From PHAA01 sp964584415 (GTDB lineage Bacteria; Bacillota; Syntrophomonadia; Syntrophomonadales; Syntrophomonadaceae), in NCBI GenBank assembly GCA_964584415.1, contig CAZOZX010000027.1, positions 1-22,115 on the forward strand: 22,115 bases of DNA. Direction: 5' to 3'. A program made the position numbers and the translations under genes. Below, in pieces: positions 1-7,942 of this stretch. The notes below the pieces were generated by a model. It worked only from the letters and a program-made list of their open reading frames with translations, ran no database searches and was not told the origin of the DNA. Each line of letters starts with the position of its first letter. The first letter of the stretch is position 1.

Positions 1-1
1 A

Positions 2-253
2 CATAATATGGCACGGGGATCCATGGGACACGGTTCCAAGTATCATCGCCGGCCTGGTTCACTTGGCGCCATGGGACCAGCTCGAGTATTTAGAGGCCGG
101 AAGATGCCGGGGCACTTTGGCGGCGACCGGGTTACAGTACAAGGGCTGAAGATAGTAAAAGTCTATCCGGAGAAGAATCTCATCCTGATTAAGGGTGCTA
201 TTCCTGGGCCTAGAAAAGGTATGGTGCTTATTAAGAATTCAATTAAGGCATAA
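2..253 (+). CDS. rplC: 50S ribosomal protein L3, C-terminal part (gene runs off the left edge)
   Basis: C-terminal 83 residues of L3, a primary 23S rRNA binder whose long extension reaches toward the peptidyl transferase centre. The reading frame is open to the left edge, so the start lies outside the window; the internal ATG at 8 is not a start. The stretch GHGSKYHRRPGSLG is the L3 signature around the tip of the extension, followed by the conserved GxRVTVQ-like strand (GGDRVTVQGLKIVKV) and the end IKGAIPGPRKGMV. L3 is normally about 205-215 residues, so roughly 60 percent is missing here by truncation, not by decay. It is followed after 28 bases by rplD, as in the S10 operon. Confidence 0.97.
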   Translation, partial: HNMARGSMGHGSKYHRRPGSLGAMGPARVFRGRKMPGHFGGDRVTVQGLKIVKVYPEKNLILIKGAIPGPRKGMVLIKNSIKA

Positions 254-281
254 TCAGAGTCGAACGAAGGAGGTAATTAAG

Positions 282-905
282 ATGCCTAAAGTTGCAGTAT
301 ATGATATGCGCGGCGCCCAGGTCGGGGAGATAGACTTAAATGATAAGGTCTTTGGCATAAAGCCCAACGAAGCGGTGATGCAGCAATTTGTGAAGATGCA
401 GCTGGCCAATAAAAGGCAAGGTACTGCTTCTACCAAGACCAGAGCCGAAGTCAGAGGTGGAGGCAAAAAACCTTGGAAACAAAAAGGGACCGGTCGGGCT
501 CGGGTAGGCAGCACGCGTAATCCGATATGGAGAGGCGGCGGAATTGTGTTCGGGCCCAAGCCTAGAGATTATTCTTTCAGGCTCCCCCGCAAGGTTAGAC
601 GCCTAGCGATGAAATCGGCGCTTTCGAGTAAAGTTCAGGACAGCAATATTATTGTGGTCGATCTGCTTTCATTCGAGGAGCCTAAGACAAAACTTATGGT
701 GGAAACCCTCAGTCTGTTGAATGCAGCTGAAAAAACTTTGGTGGTTACGGCTGACGGGGATGTCAATATCTATAAGTCGGCGCGCAATATTCCCGGCGTA
801 AAATCACTCAAAGCGGACTTCATCAATGTTTTTGACATCCTTAAATATGATACTCTGCTCATGACCAAGGACGCAGTTGCCAGAGTAGAGGAGGTATTTG
901 CTTAA
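282..905 (+). CDS. rplD: 50S ribosomal protein L4
   Basis: L4 (207 residues, normal length) binds 23S rRNA domain I, and its extended loop lines the narrow part of the polypeptide exit tunnel. The loop signature is seen as TRAEVRGGGKKPWKQKGTGRAR, followed by STRNPIWRGGGIVFGP. The ATG at 282 has a strong AAGGAGGT site about 9 bases upstream; a longer open frame reaches back into rplC but has no ribosome binding site and no family similarity. The stop codon is one base before the rplW start, so the two are probably translationally coupled. In E. coli L4 represses its own operon; nothing here tests that for this organism. Confidence 0.97.
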   Translation: MPKVAVYDMRGAQVGEIDLNDKVFGIKPNEAVMQQFVKMQLANKRQGTASTKTRAEVRGGGKKPWKQKGTGRARVGSTRNPIWRGGGIVFGPKPRDYSFRLPRKVRRLAMKSALSSKVQDSNIIVVDLLSFEEPKTKLMVETLSLLNAAEKTLVVTADGDVNIYKSARNIPGVKSLKADFINVFDILKYDTLLMTKDAVARVEEVFA

Positions 906-906
906 G

Positions 907-1194
907 ATGAGAGATTACCGAGATATCATTATCAAACCAGTAGTGACTGAAAAATCGATGAACCTGCTGGCTGATAACAAATACACCTTTATCGTAGATA
1001 AAAAGTCGAACAAAACTGAAATCAAGAATGCGATTGAAAACATATTCAAGGTTAAGGTCGACAAAGTAAGTACTATGGTAGTAAAAGGCAAGCCCAAACG
1101 AATGGGTAAGTTCGAAGGACGTACCTCTGACCGCAAGAAAGCTATCGTTGTTCTCAAACCCGGTCAGAAAATCAAACTGTTCGAAGGTATGTAA
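907..1194 (+). CDS. rplW: 50S ribosomal protein L23
   Basis: L23 (95 residues) sits at the tunnel exit and is the docking site for trigger factor and the signal recognition particle. The N-terminus MRDYRDIIIKPVVTEKS is the family signature, and GKPKRMGKFEGRTSDRKKA matches the rRNA-binding loop. The start chosen is ATG 907, one base after the rplD stop, with GAGGAGGT inside the rplD end about 10 bases upstream. An in-frame TTG nine bases earlier is less likely because it would add residues not seen in the family. Third or fourth gene of the S10-type operon; rplB follows after 39 bases. Confidence 0.96.
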   Translation: MRDYRDIIIKPVVTEKSMNLLADNKYTFIVDKKSNKTEIKNAIENIFKVKVDKVSTMVVKGKPKRMGKFEGRTSDRKKAIVVLKPGQKIKLFEGM

Positions 1195-1233
1195 AAAACC
1201 GTATTCGGTGTGTTGTAAGGAGTGAGCAAGTAA

Positions 1234-2061
1234 ATGGGCATAAAGAAATTTAGGCCTACAACCCCAAGTAGAAGACATATGACCATGATGAGCTTTGAAG
1301 AGATCACCAAGACCGAACCGGAAAAAAGCCTTACCGTTTCCCTTAAAAGCAAGGGTGGCAGAAATGCCCAGGGGCGTTTGACAGTAAGACACCGGGGCGG
1401 CGGACACAAACGCCTATATCGGATAGTTGACTTCAAGCGAATAAAGGACGATGTTCCAGCGGTGGTTGCGGCCATTGAATATGATCCCAACCGTTCCGCC
1501 AATATTGCATTACTGCACTATGCAGATGGTGCTAAGGCTTATATACTGGCCCCCAATAATTTAAAAGTTGGAGATAAGGTTATTTCAGGTACGAAGGCAG
1601 ATATTAAGACTGGTAATACCCTGGCTCTCAAGGATATACCAGTTGGATCTCTTATCCATAACATAGAGCTGCGACCCGGTAAAGGCGGGCAGATGGTAAG
1701 ATCAGCTGGAACGGTAGCCCAGTTGATGGCCAAAGAAGGTGCCTATGCGCACGTTCGCCTTCCTTCGGGTGAGGTCAGACTGGTGCATATCAACTGCCGG
1801 GCCACGTTAGGTCAGGTAAGTAACCTGGAATATGAGAACCAAAAGATAGGCAAGGCGGGCAGATCTCGCTGGATGGGGATCAGGCCTACGGTTAGAGGAT
1901 CGGTAATGAATCCGGTCGATCACCCGCATGGTGGCGGTGAAGGCCGGGCCCCGATTGGACGCCAATATCCCGTTTCGCCGTGGGGCAAGATTGCTATCGG
2001 TGGCCGGACCCGTAAGAAGAAACCTTCCGACAAGATGATAGTAAGAAAAAGAACTAAATAA
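1234..2061 (+). CDS. rplB: 50S ribosomal protein L2
   Basis: L2 (275 residues, standard length) binds 23S rRNA domain IV and is needed for subunit joining and peptidyl transferase activity. It opens with MGIKKFRPTTPSRRHMT and carries the highly conserved C-terminal stretch MNPVDHPHGGGEGRAPIGR, which contains the histidine implicated in activity. The OB-like and SH3-like middle is complete (LRPGKGGQMVRSAGT, IGKAGRSRWMGIRPTVRG). The ribosome binding site AAGGAG is at 1217-1222. It lies between rplW and rpsS in the canonical order, with no oddities. Confidence 0.98.
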   Translation: MGIKKFRPTTPSRRHMTMMSFEEITKTEPEKSLTVSLKSKGGRNAQGRLTVRHRGGGHKRLYRIVDFKRIKDDVPAVVAAIEYDPNRSANIALLHYADGAKAYILAPNNLKVGDKVISGTKADIKTGNTLALKDIPVGSLIHNIELRPGKGGQMVRSAGTVAQLMAKEGAYAHVRLPSGEVRLVHINCRATLGQVSNLEYENQKIGKAGRSRWMGIRPTVRGSVMNPVDHPHGGGEGRAPIGRQYPVSPWGKIAIGGRTRKKKPSDKMIVRKRTK

Positions 2062-2098
2062 ACTGATAATTTGTGCATAAAGCTAAGGAGGTCTTTCA

Positions 2099-2383
2099 AT
2101 GGGCAGGTCATTAAAAAAAGGGCCTTATTGTGAAGAGAAGCTTTTAAAGAGAATTGAAGATATGAACGAAACCGGCCAGAACAAAGTGATCAAAACCTGG
2201 TCCCGCCGTTCGACCATTATGCCCCAGATGCTGGGTCATACAATAGCTGTTCACGATGGGCGCAGACACATTCCCGTCTATATCACAGAAGATATGGTGG
2301 GGCTAAAATTAGGAGAATTCGCTCCAACCCGGACTTTCCGCAGTCATGCCGGTAAGTCTGAAAAGTCCAGCAGATCGAGGTAG
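2099..2383 (+). CDS. rpsS: 30S ribosomal protein S19
   Basis: S19 (94 residues) is a head protein that pairs with S13 and contacts the A-site finger of the large subunit. The signature MGRSLKKGPYCEEKLL, then KTWSRRSTIMPQMLGHTIAVHDGRRHIPVYI and a C-terminal LGEFAPTRTFRSH, are all present. The start is supported by a perfect AAGGAGGT at 2085-2092. Followed after 18 bases by rplV in the same operon. Confidence 0.98.
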   Translation: MGRSLKKGPYCEEKLLKRIEDMNETGQNKVIKTWSRRSTIMPQMLGHTIAVHDGRRHIPVYITEDMVGLKLGEFAPTRTFRSHAGKSEKSSRSR

Positions 2384-2401
2384 GAAGGAGGAGAGATATA
2401 A

Positions 2402-2743
2402 ATGGAATCAAGAGCAGTTGCTCGCTATATACGTGTATCTCCCTTAAAGGCCCGTCAAGTAGCAGACTTAGTCAGAGGTAAGGCTATCAAGGAGGCACTT
2501 GGTATATTAAAATACACTAACAAAAAATCAGCACCCTTGATCAACAAGGTCGTTAAGTCTGCGGTAGCCAATGCCGAACATAATTTCGACATGGACTCCG
2601 ATGCCCTTTATATATCCGAGATATTGATAGATGAGGGGCCGACCCTGAAGCGAATGCAGCCTCGGGCTTACGGAAGAGCAGATGTTAAACGGCACAGAAC
2701 CAGCCATATAACGGTAGTTCTTAAGGAAAGGGAGGTTAGATAG
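2402..2743 (+). CDS. rplV: 50S ribosomal protein L22
   Basis: L22 (113 residues) binds all domains of 23S rRNA; its long beta hairpin reaches the exit tunnel constriction opposite L4, the place where macrolide-resistance changes occur. The N-terminal ARYIRVSPLKARQVADLVRG and the hairpin tip around residues 81-100 (KRMQPRAYGRADVKRHRTSH) are canonical. A GGAAGGAGG site precedes ATG 2402. The stop TAG shares its last base with the GTG start of rpsC, which implies translational coupling. Confidence 0.97.
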   Translation: MESRAVARYIRVSPLKARQVADLVRGKAIKEALGILKYTNKKSAPLINKVVKSAVANAEHNFDMDSDALYISEILIDEGPTLKRMQPRAYGRADVKRHRTSHITVVLKEREVR

Positions 2744-3417
2744 TGGGTCAAAAGGTTCATCCAAAAGGATTCAGATTAGGCGTTATAAGAAGTTGGGATT
2801 CCAACTGGTATGCCGATAAAGAATATTCAGATCTATTACATGAAGATGTCAAGGTCAGGAAAATGGTCAAAGAGCGTTTTTATACTGCCGGCATTTCCAA
2901 GGTAGAGATCCAGAGGACCGGTAACCGGGTTAGAGTGACTATTCATACTGCCAAACCGGGTATCGTTATCGGACGGGGTGGAACCGAGGTAGAAAATCTT
3001 AAAGTCCAGTTAAGCCTGTTAACTGGTAAGAACGTTAATGTTAATATTCAAGAAATCAAAAGGCCTGAACTGGACGCCCAGATAGTAGCCGAGAATGTTG
3101 CTCAGCAACTGGAAAAACGTATATCCTTCCGGCGGGCCATGAAACAAACCGTGCAGAGAACCATGCGGGTTGGTGGCTTGGGAATCAAGATAGCCATCTC
3201 CGGACGGTTAGGCGGAGCTGAAATTGCGAGAACCGAATGGTATGCCGAAGGCAAGGTGCCGCTGCATACCTTAAGAGCCGATATTGATTATGGTTTTGCC
3301 GAAGCCAATACTACCTATGGGAAGATTGGCATTAAGGTATGGATAAACCGGGGCGAAGTAGCACCGGAAGCAAAGCAAAGACCTAAGCAGAAAGCAGTGG
3401 AGGAGGCAGAGCAATAA
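2743..3417 (+). CDS. rpsC: 30S ribosomal protein S3
   Basis: S3 (224 residues) forms part of the mRNA entry channel and has helicase-like activity together with S4 and S5. The N-terminus MGQKVHPKGFRLGVIRSWDS is canonical, a KH type II domain follows with its GxxG loop as IGRGG (about residues 80-84), and the C-terminal domain holds GLGIKIAISGRLGGAEIARTEWYAEGKVPLHT. The start is GTG, overlapping the rplV stop by one base, with AGGGAGG just upstream. The stop overlaps the rplP ATG by one base. The acidic/basic tail EAKQRPKQKAVEEAEQ is lineage-variable. Confidence 0.97.
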   Translation: MGQKVHPKGFRLGVIRSWDSNWYADKEYSDLLHEDVKVRKMVKERFYTAGISKVEIQRTGNRVRVTIHTAKPGIVIGRGGTEVENLKVQLSLLTGKNVNVNIQEIKRPELDAQIVAENVAQQLEKRISFRRAMKQTVQRTMRVGGLGIKIAISGRLGGAEIARTEWYAEGKVPLHTLRADIDYGFAEANTTYGKIGIKVWINRGEVAPEAKQRPKQKAVEEAEQ

Positions 3418-3851
3418 TGCTTACCCCAAAAAGAACTAAGTATAGAAAACAACACCGCCCCAGTTTAAAAGGTAAAGCCCATAAGGGTAATACTGTGACC
3501 TATGGTGAATATGGTTTACAAGCTCTGGAACCCGCGTGGATCACTAACCGCCAGATTGAAGCCGCTCGTATCGCAATCAATCGTCACGTTAAAAGAGGCG
3601 GACAGCTATGGATCAAGATATTCCCGGACCGGCCCATTACTGCCAAACCAGCCGAAACTCGTATGGGTAAAGGGAAGGGTTCTCCCGAGCATTGGGTTGC
3701 GGTTGTAAAACCAGGCCGGGTTATGTTTGAACTCTCCGGAGTACCTGAGGAAGTGGCCCGGGAAGCCATGCGCCTGGCTGCAAATAAACTCCCAATTAAG
3801 TGCAGCTTTGTAAAAAGGGAGGAAATGGGTGGTGAGGTTAGTGAAAGTTGA
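3417..3851 (+). CDS. rplP: 50S ribosomal protein L16
   Basis: L16 (144 residues) organises the A-site side of the peptidyl transferase region and the central protuberance. Signatures are MLTPKRTKYRKQHR at the N-terminus, the GxQLWIKIFPDRPITAKPAETRMGKGKG block and EHWVAVVKPGRVMFE. The ATG start overlaps the rpsC stop TAA by one base (TAATG), with GGAGG inside the end of rpsC. The 3-prime end overlaps the beginning of rpmC by about 23 bases. Confidence 0.97.
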   Translation: MLTPKRTKYRKQHRPSLKGKAHKGNTVTYGEYGLQALEPAWITNRQIEAARIAINRHVKRGGQLWIKIFPDRPITAKPAETRMGKGKGSPEHWVAVVKPGRVMFELSGVPEEVAREAMRLAANKLPIKCSFVKREEMGGEVSES

Positions 3852-4041
3852 TAATATGAGAGAGCTAACCGATGAGGAATTAGTGAGAAAAGTCTCGGAT
3901 TATAAAGAAGAGTTGTTCAACCTTAGGTTTCAAATAGCTACCGGGCAGCTGGATAATCCCATGAGAATAAGAGATGTCCGTAAGAATATAGCACGGTGTA
4001 AAACGATTCTGAGACAACGGGAAATTTCCAGAGTTAAGTAA
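3829..4041 (+). CDS. rpmC: 50S ribosomal protein L29
   Basis: L29 is a small helical hairpin at the tunnel exit beside L23 and helps dock trigger factor and SRP. RELTDEELVRKVSDYKEELFNLRFQIATGQL plus IRDVRKNIARCKTILRQRE is the family core. The start is uncertain. GTG 3829 has GGGAGG six bases upstream and gives 70 residues. GTG 3841 gives MKVDNMRELT, which matches the usual N-terminus better but has poor SD spacing. ATG 3856 would cut the first residues of the core. All choices but the last overlap rplP, so coupling is likely. Confidence 0.93.
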   Translation: MVRLVKVDNMRELTDEELVRKVSDYKEELFNLRFQIATGQLDNPMRIRDVRKNIARCKTILRQREISRVK

Positions 4042-4064
4042 CTGATAAAAAGGAGGTCTAAACG

Positions 4065-4334
4065 GTGGCTGAGAACCAAAGCAACCGCAAAAGTATGACA
4101 GGAACGGTCACCAGTGACAAGATGGATAAAACCATTACTGTCAGTGTGGAAACCGTTAAACAGCATCCTCTCTACAAAAAAACGGTTAAAACCAATAAAA
4201 AATATAAAGCACATGACGAAAGCAACGAAGCCAAAATTGGTGATGTGGTCAAGATCATGGAGACCCGCCCCTTAAGCAAGGATAAAAGATGGAAGCTGAC
4301 AGAAATAGTACAAAAAGCCAAGACTCTGGAATAG
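4065..4334 (+). CDS. rpsQ: 30S ribosomal protein S17
   Basis: S17 (89 residues) is an OB-fold primary binder of the 5-prime domain of 16S rRNA. The typical segments MTGTVTSDKMDKTITVSVE, HPLYKKTVKTNKKYKAHDE and GDVVKIMETRPLSKDKRWKL are complete. The start is GTG at 4065 with AGGAGGT upstream at about 4051-4057. Usual position between rpmC and rplN. Confidence 0.97.
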   Translation: MAENQSNRKSMTGTVTSDKMDKTITVSVETVKQHPLYKKTVKTNKKYKAHDESNEAKIGDVVKIMETRPLSKDKRWKLTEIVQKAKTLE

Positions 4335-4362
4335 TCAGGGTAATTGAAGGGAGGTTCATTCC

Positions 4363-4731
4363 GTGATTCAGCAGGAAACTGTTTTACAAGTCGGTGACAA
4401 CACCGGGGCTAAGAAAGTTTTATGTATCAAGGTTCTGGGCGGATCGACCAGAAGATATGCCACGGTTGGAGACGTCATTGTCGCCAGTGTCAAGGAGGCT
4501 ACCCCAGGTGGCGTAGTTAAAAAGGGAGACGTGGTCAAGGCCGTAGTTGTAAGAACCAAGAAGGAAATCAGACGGCCGGATGGTTCCCATATAGCTTTTT
4601 CGGAAAATGCGGCAGTTATTATCGACGATAACAATAATCCCAAAGGGACACGTATATTTGGCCCTGTGGCTAGAGAACTGAGGGACAGAAATTTCATGAA
4701 GATAGTCTCTCTGGCTCCGGAAGTCCTTTAG
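4363..4731 (+). CDS. rplN: 50S ribosomal protein L14
   Basis: L14 (122 residues, exact family length) lies at the subunit interface, forms bridge B8 and is the binding site of the silencing factor RsfS. It starts MIQQETVLQVGDNTGAKKVLC and contains VKKGDVVKAVVVRTKKEIRRPDGS and RIFGPVARELRD, all diagnostic. The start is GTG at 4363 with a GGGAGGT site about 9 bases upstream. First gene of the classical spc section of the cluster. Confidence 0.98.
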   Translation: MIQQETVLQVGDNTGAKKVLCIKVLGGSTRRYATVGDVIVASVKEATPGGVVKKGDVVKAVVVRTKKEIRRPDGSHIAFSENAAVIIDDNNNPKGTRIFGPVARELRDRNFMKIVSLAPEVL

Positions 4732-4749
4732 TCGGTGGAGGTGTGAAAG

Positions 4750-5061
4750 ATGAACGTTAAAAAAGGTGATACGGTTACAGTAATATCTGGTAAGGACTCC
4801 GGAAAAAAAGGCAAGGTGTTGAAAGTCATACCGGCAGACAACCGGGTAGTGGTAGAGGGCGTTAATAAGGCCAAGAAGCACCAAAAACCTTCCAGGAGTC
4901 TACCGCAGGGAGGCATTCTGCAGATAGAGACGCCTCTTAGTGCTTCTAACGTAATGCTGCTATGCACCAAGTGCAACAAACCTACCCGGGGAGCCAGCAA
5001 GCTTCTCGACAATGGCGAAAAGGCCAGGGTTTGTAAGCGGTGCGGTGAGGTGTTAGATTAA
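4750..5061 (+). CDS. rplX: 50S ribosomal protein L24, zinc-ribbon form
   Basis: L24 (103 residues) is an assembly initiator that binds the 5-prime end of 23S rRNA. It has the KOW motif near the N-terminus (KKGDTVTVISGKDSGKKGKV), then VEGVNKAKKH. The C-terminus carries four cysteines in two CxxC pairs (C72, C75, C95, C98), the zinc-ribbon form seen in many Firmicutes. A GGAGGTGT site lies about 8 bases before ATG 4750, only 18 bases after the rplN stop. Confidence 0.97.
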   Translation: MNVKKGDTVTVISGKDSGKKGKVLKVIPADNRVVVEGVNKAKKHQKPSRSLPQGGILQIETPLSASNVMLLCTKCNKPTRGASKLLDNGEKARVCKRCGEVLD

Positions 5062-5089
5062 AACTCCAGGAAGGGAGGCCAACTGTAGA

Positions 5090-5626
5090 ATGGCCAAGTT
5101 GTTGGAACAGTATAAGCAGGAAATTACTCCTAAGTTGATGGAGAAATTCGCTTACAAGAACATAATGCAGGTACCCAAGATAGAAAAAATTATCATAAAC
5201 GTAGGGGTTGGGGAAGCCATCCAAAATCCAAAAGCAATGGATGGCGCTGTAAATGACCTTATGGCCATCACCGGGCAAAAACCTATCATTACCAAAGCAA
5301 AGAAATCCATCGCTGGATTCAAATTGCGCGAGGGAATGCCGATCGGCTGCAAGGTAACCCTGCGGGGTGAACGTATGTATGATTTCTTATATCGGTTAAT
5401 AAATATTGTCTTGCCTCGTGTGCGTGATTTTAGAGGAGTTTCACCGCAGGCTTTTGATGGCCGCGGTAACTATTCACTGGGCATCAAAGAACAGACAATC
5501 TTTCCTGAAATTGAATATGACAAGATAGATAAGATCAGAGGATTGGAGGTAGTTATTGTAACCACCGCCAAAACCGATGAAGAAGCGAGGGAACTACTTA
5601 AGAGCATGGGAATGCCATTCAGATAA
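5090..5626 (+). CDS. rplE: 50S ribosomal protein L5
   Basis: L5 (178 residues) binds 5S rRNA, forms part of the central protuberance and contacts P-site tRNA. Signatures include VPKIEKIIINVGVGEA, TGQKPIITKAKKSIAGFKLREG, GCKVTLRGERMYDFLYRL and the end NYSLGIKEQTIFPEI. The ATG at 5090 has AAGGGAGG about 11 bases upstream. It precedes rpsN as in all spc operons. Confidence 0.98.
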   Translation: MAKLLEQYKQEITPKLMEKFAYKNIMQVPKIEKIIINVGVGEAIQNPKAMDGAVNDLMAITGQKPIITKAKKSIAGFKLREGMPIGCKVTLRGERMYDFLYRLINIVLPRVRDFRGVSPQAFDGRGNYSLGIKEQTIFPEIEYDKIDKIRGLEVVIVTTAKTDEEARELLKSMGMPFR

Positions 5627-5643
5627 GAGGGGGTGTTCAAAAA

Positions 5644-5829
5644 TTGGCCAAGAAGTCATTAATTGCAAAACAAAAGCGCCCACAGAAATATGGGGTCCAG
5701 GAATACAACCGCTGTAAGATTTGCGGTAGGCCCAGAGCTTATATGCGGAAATTTGGAATGTGCAGGGTTTGCTTCAGAGAAATGGCTCACAAGGGCGAAA
5801 TACCAGGGGTTACCAAGGCAAGTTGGTAA
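5644..5829 (+). CDS. rpsN: 30S ribosomal protein S14, type Z (zinc-binding)
   Basis: Short 61-residue S14 of the zinc-binding class, a head protein near the decoding site. The four ligands are C24, C27, C40 and C43 (CKICGRP and CRVCF). The start codon is TTG at 5644, the only sensible choice because MAKKSLIAKQ is the family N-terminus; AGAGGGGGT lies just upstream. Zn-independent S14 paralogues are induced in zinc starvation in some Firmicutes; none is present in this window. Confidence 0.97.
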   Translation: MAKKSLIAKQKRPQKYGVQEYNRCKICGRPRAYMRKFGMCRVCFREMAHKGEIPGVTKASW

Positions 5830-5853
5830 CTTGTAAAAAGGAGGTTTAAGGAC

Positions 5854-6252
5854 ATGGTTGTTACTGATCCCGTAGCCGATTTTCTGACCAGGATTAGAAA
5901 CGGTAACATGGTCATGCATCAAACGGTTGAGATACCGAGTTCCAAGATGAAACTGGCTCTGGCTGGAATCCTTAAGGATGAAGGCTACATTAAGGACTTT
6001 GAGTTCATCGCGGACGGCAAACAAGGGATAATCAGGATATATTTGAAATATGGTCCGAACAAGGAAAGAGTTATTACTGGCATAAAGAGAATCAGTAAAC
6101 CGGGCCTGAAGGTATACGTGAAAAAGGATGAGGTACCCAAGGTTCTGGCTGGGCTGGGAACTGCAGTCGTTTCTACTTCAAAAGGAGTAATGACTGACAA
6201 AAACGCTCGCAAGGCAGGTCTGGGTGGAGAAGTCATATGTTATATATGGTAG
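5854..6252 (+). CDS. rpsH: 30S ribosomal protein S8
   Basis: S8 (132 residues) binds helix 21 of 16S rRNA and in E. coli is the translational repressor of the spc operon. It shows DPVADFLTRIRNGNMVMHQTVEIPSSKMK at the N-terminus and the conserved C-terminal block STSKGVMTDKNARKAGLGGEVICYIW. AAGGAGG is about 10 bases before ATG 5854. Whether S8 regulates this operon cannot be judged here. Confidence 0.98.
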   Translation: MVVTDPVADFLTRIRNGNMVMHQTVEIPSSKMKLALAGILKDEGYIKDFEFIADGKQGIIRIYLKYGPNKERVITGIKRISKPGLKVYVKKDEVPKVLAGLGTAVVSTSKGVMTDKNARKAGLGGEVICYIW

Positions 6253-6271
6253 CTGTAAGGAGGAGTGAACT

Positions 6272-6811
6272 GTGTCCAGAATAGGTAGAAAACCTATCAG
6301 TCTACCCGCGGGCGTAGAAGTTAAAATAGAAAACGGTGTCATCACGGTCAAAGGGCCTAAGGGAGTTCTGTCCCAGTCTATTCCTGAGGATATAACGATT
6401 GAGAAGCAAGAAAATGAGCTTTTAGTTACAAGACCTAGTGATGTTAAGAGACACCGCGCTATGCACGGCCTTGCCCGGGCATTGGTGGCCAATATGGTCA
6501 CGGGTGTTACTTCCGGGTTTGAAAAGAAATTGGAAATGGTCGGAGTTGGATATAGGGCTCAAATACAGGGCAGTAAGTTAGTGTTGAATATTGGTTTTTC
6601 ACATCCGGTAGAAATCGATCCCCCACAGGGCATTGAATTCGAGGTGCCGGCAGTAACCAAGATTACAGTAAAAGGTATCGACAAACAACTGGTGGGCAAC
6701 ACTGCTGCTGACATCCGGGCCATCAGGAAACCGGAACCCTATAAAGGTAAAGGCATGCGCTATGAGAACGAGGTCGTGAGGCGCAAAGCCGGTAAATCAG
6801 GCGCTAAATAA
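6272..6811 (+). CDS. rplF: 50S ribosomal protein L6
   Basis: L6 (179 residues) has two tandem alpha-beta domains and lies near the factor-binding (GTPase) centre. MSRIGRKPISLPAGV is the canonical start, and the C-terminal signature RKPEPYKGKGMRYENEVVRRKAGKSG is complete. The start is GTG at 6272 with AAGGAGGAGTG upstream; the gap to rpsH is 19 bases. Confidence 0.98.
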   Translation: MSRIGRKPISLPAGVEVKIENGVITVKGPKGVLSQSIPEDITIEKQENELLVTRPSDVKRHRAMHGLARALVANMVTGVTSGFEKKLEMVGVGYRAQIQGSKLVLNIGFSHPVEIDPPQGIEFEVPAVTKITVKGIDKQLVGNTAADIRAIRKPEPYKGKGMRYENEVVRRKAGKSGAK

Positions 6812-6831
6812 ATAGGAAGGGAGTGACTGCG

Positions 6832-7197
6832 TTGATCAAGAAAACCAGCAGGAAAGAACTTAGGCAGGATAGACATAAAAGAATGCGTATTAAGTTGTCG
6901 GGAACAGCAGAAACACCCAGACTGTGTATTTACCGCAGCCTTAATCATATTTATGCTCAGCTGATTGACGACGTACAAGGTGTTACCCTGGCTTCAGCAT
7001 CAACCCTAGACAAGGATTTAGCCGACTTAGGTAATGGCAGTAATATTGAAGCAGCCAAGCGAGTCGGGGGAAGCATAGCTCAGAAGGCCAAAGATAAGGG
7101 CATAACTACAGTGGTATTTGATCGGAATGGACGTAAATATCATGGTTGTGTATCTGCCCTGGCAGATGCCGCCCGTGAAAATGGTCTCGTCTTTTAA
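6832..7197 (+). CDS. rplR: 50S ribosomal protein L18
   Basis: L18 (121 residues) binds 5S rRNA together with L5. It shows RKELRQDRHKRMRIKLSGTAETPRLCIYRS, HIYAQLIDD and the C-terminal DRNGRKYHGCVSALADAARENGLVF. The TTG at 6832 is chosen over GTG 6823: it gives the family N-terminus MIKKTSRKELR, and the AAGGGAG at 6817-6823 is then about 8 bases away, whereas it would overlap the GTG. Confidence 0.96.
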   Translation: MIKKTSRKELRQDRHKRMRIKLSGTAETPRLCIYRSLNHIYAQLIDDVQGVTLASASTLDKDLADLGNGSNIEAAKRVGGSIAQKAKDKGITTVVFDRNGRKYHGCVSALADAARENGLVF

Positions 7198-7221
7198 TTA
7201 CTGATGGATAGGAGGGAAATG

Positions 7222-7725
7222 ATGATAGAAAAGGAACAGGCAGCACCGGAGTTTATCGAGACAGTGGTCAATATTAACCGGGTTGCCAAGGTTGTAAAAG
7301 GTGGACGCAGGTTTAGCTTCAGCGCTTTGGTTGTAGTAGGTGACGGTGAAGGCCGAGTTGGTGCAGGCAAAGGTAAAGCAGCGGAAGTACCCGAAGCAAT
7401 ACGCAAGGGTGTTGAAAGTGCGAAGAGAAACATGATTGATATTCCCTTAATCGACGGTAGAACAATACCCCATCAGATTATTGGTCGATTTGGTGCCGGG
7501 CAAGTGTTATTAAAACCCGCAGCAGCAGGTACCGGGGTTATAGCAGGTGGTCCGGTTAGAGCCGTCTTGGAAGCAGCGGGACTAAAAGATATATTAACCA
7601 AGTGTATCGGAACATCCAATGCCAATAACGTAGTTCGGGCTACTATGGAAGGTTTGAAGAGTCTTAAAAAGGCAGACCATGTAGCGCAGCTAAGGGGAAA
7701 GACCATAGAAGAGATATTGAACTAG
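7222..7725 (+). CDS. rpsE: 30S ribosomal protein S5
   Basis: S5 (167 residues from this start) acts in translational accuracy and lines the mRNA entry site with S3 and S4. It has the double-stranded-RNA-binding-like N-terminal domain with VVNINRVAKVVKGGRRFSFSALVVVGDGEGRVG, and the C-terminal domain with PAAAGTGVIAGGPVRAVLEAAG and GTSNANNVVRAT. Three in-frame ATGs exist (7204, 7219, 7222). GGAGG at 7211-7215 fits ATG 7222 best (6-base spacing) and rules out 7204. Confidence 0.96.
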   Translation: MIEKEQAAPEFIETVVNINRVAKVVKGGRRFSFSALVVVGDGEGRVGAGKGKAAEVPEAIRKGVESAKRNMIDIPLIDGRTIPHQIIGRFGAGQVLLKPAAAGTGVIAGGPVRAVLEAAGLKDILTKCIGTSNANNVVRATMEGLKSLKKADHVAQLRGKTIEEILN

Positions 7726-7738
7726 GGAGGTAAACCAC

Positions 7739-7930
7739 TTGGCGAAGCAGTTAAAAATAACCTGGACCAAAAGCTTTATTGGTTATCCCCAAACCCAGCG
7801 GCTGACCATTAAGAGTCTGGGGTTAAAGAAACTGAATCATTCAGTTGTCAAAGAAGATAGTCCTCAGATTAGAGGACAGATTGATAAAGTCAAACATATG
7901 GTTCTTGTCGAAGAGTTAGATCAAGCATAG
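7739..7930 (+). CDS. rpmD: 50S ribosomal protein L30
   Basis: L30 (63 residues) is a small ferredoxin-like fold protein of the large subunit. KQLKITWTKSFIGYPQTQRLT followed by LGLKKLNHSVVKEDSPQIRGQIDKVKHMV matches the bacterial form. The start is TTG at 7739 with GGGAGGT 7 bases upstream. It keeps the standard slot between rpsE and rplO. Confidence 0.96.
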   Translation: MAKQLKITWTKSFIGYPQTQRLTIKSLGLKKLNHSVVKEDSPQIRGQIDKVKHMVLVEELDQA

Positions 7931-7942
7931 GGAGGTTTTAGA

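Noticed and set aside
195..281. N-terminal extension of L4 from an upstream in-frame start
   Set aside because: It overlaps L3 coding sequence out of frame; the perfect SD before ATG 282 and family length fix the start there.
859..1502. Long open frames on the - strand opposite rplW and rplB, and similar - strand frames under other ribosomal genes
   Set aside because: They are shadows of conserved + strand genes, with no ribosome binding sites or family features.
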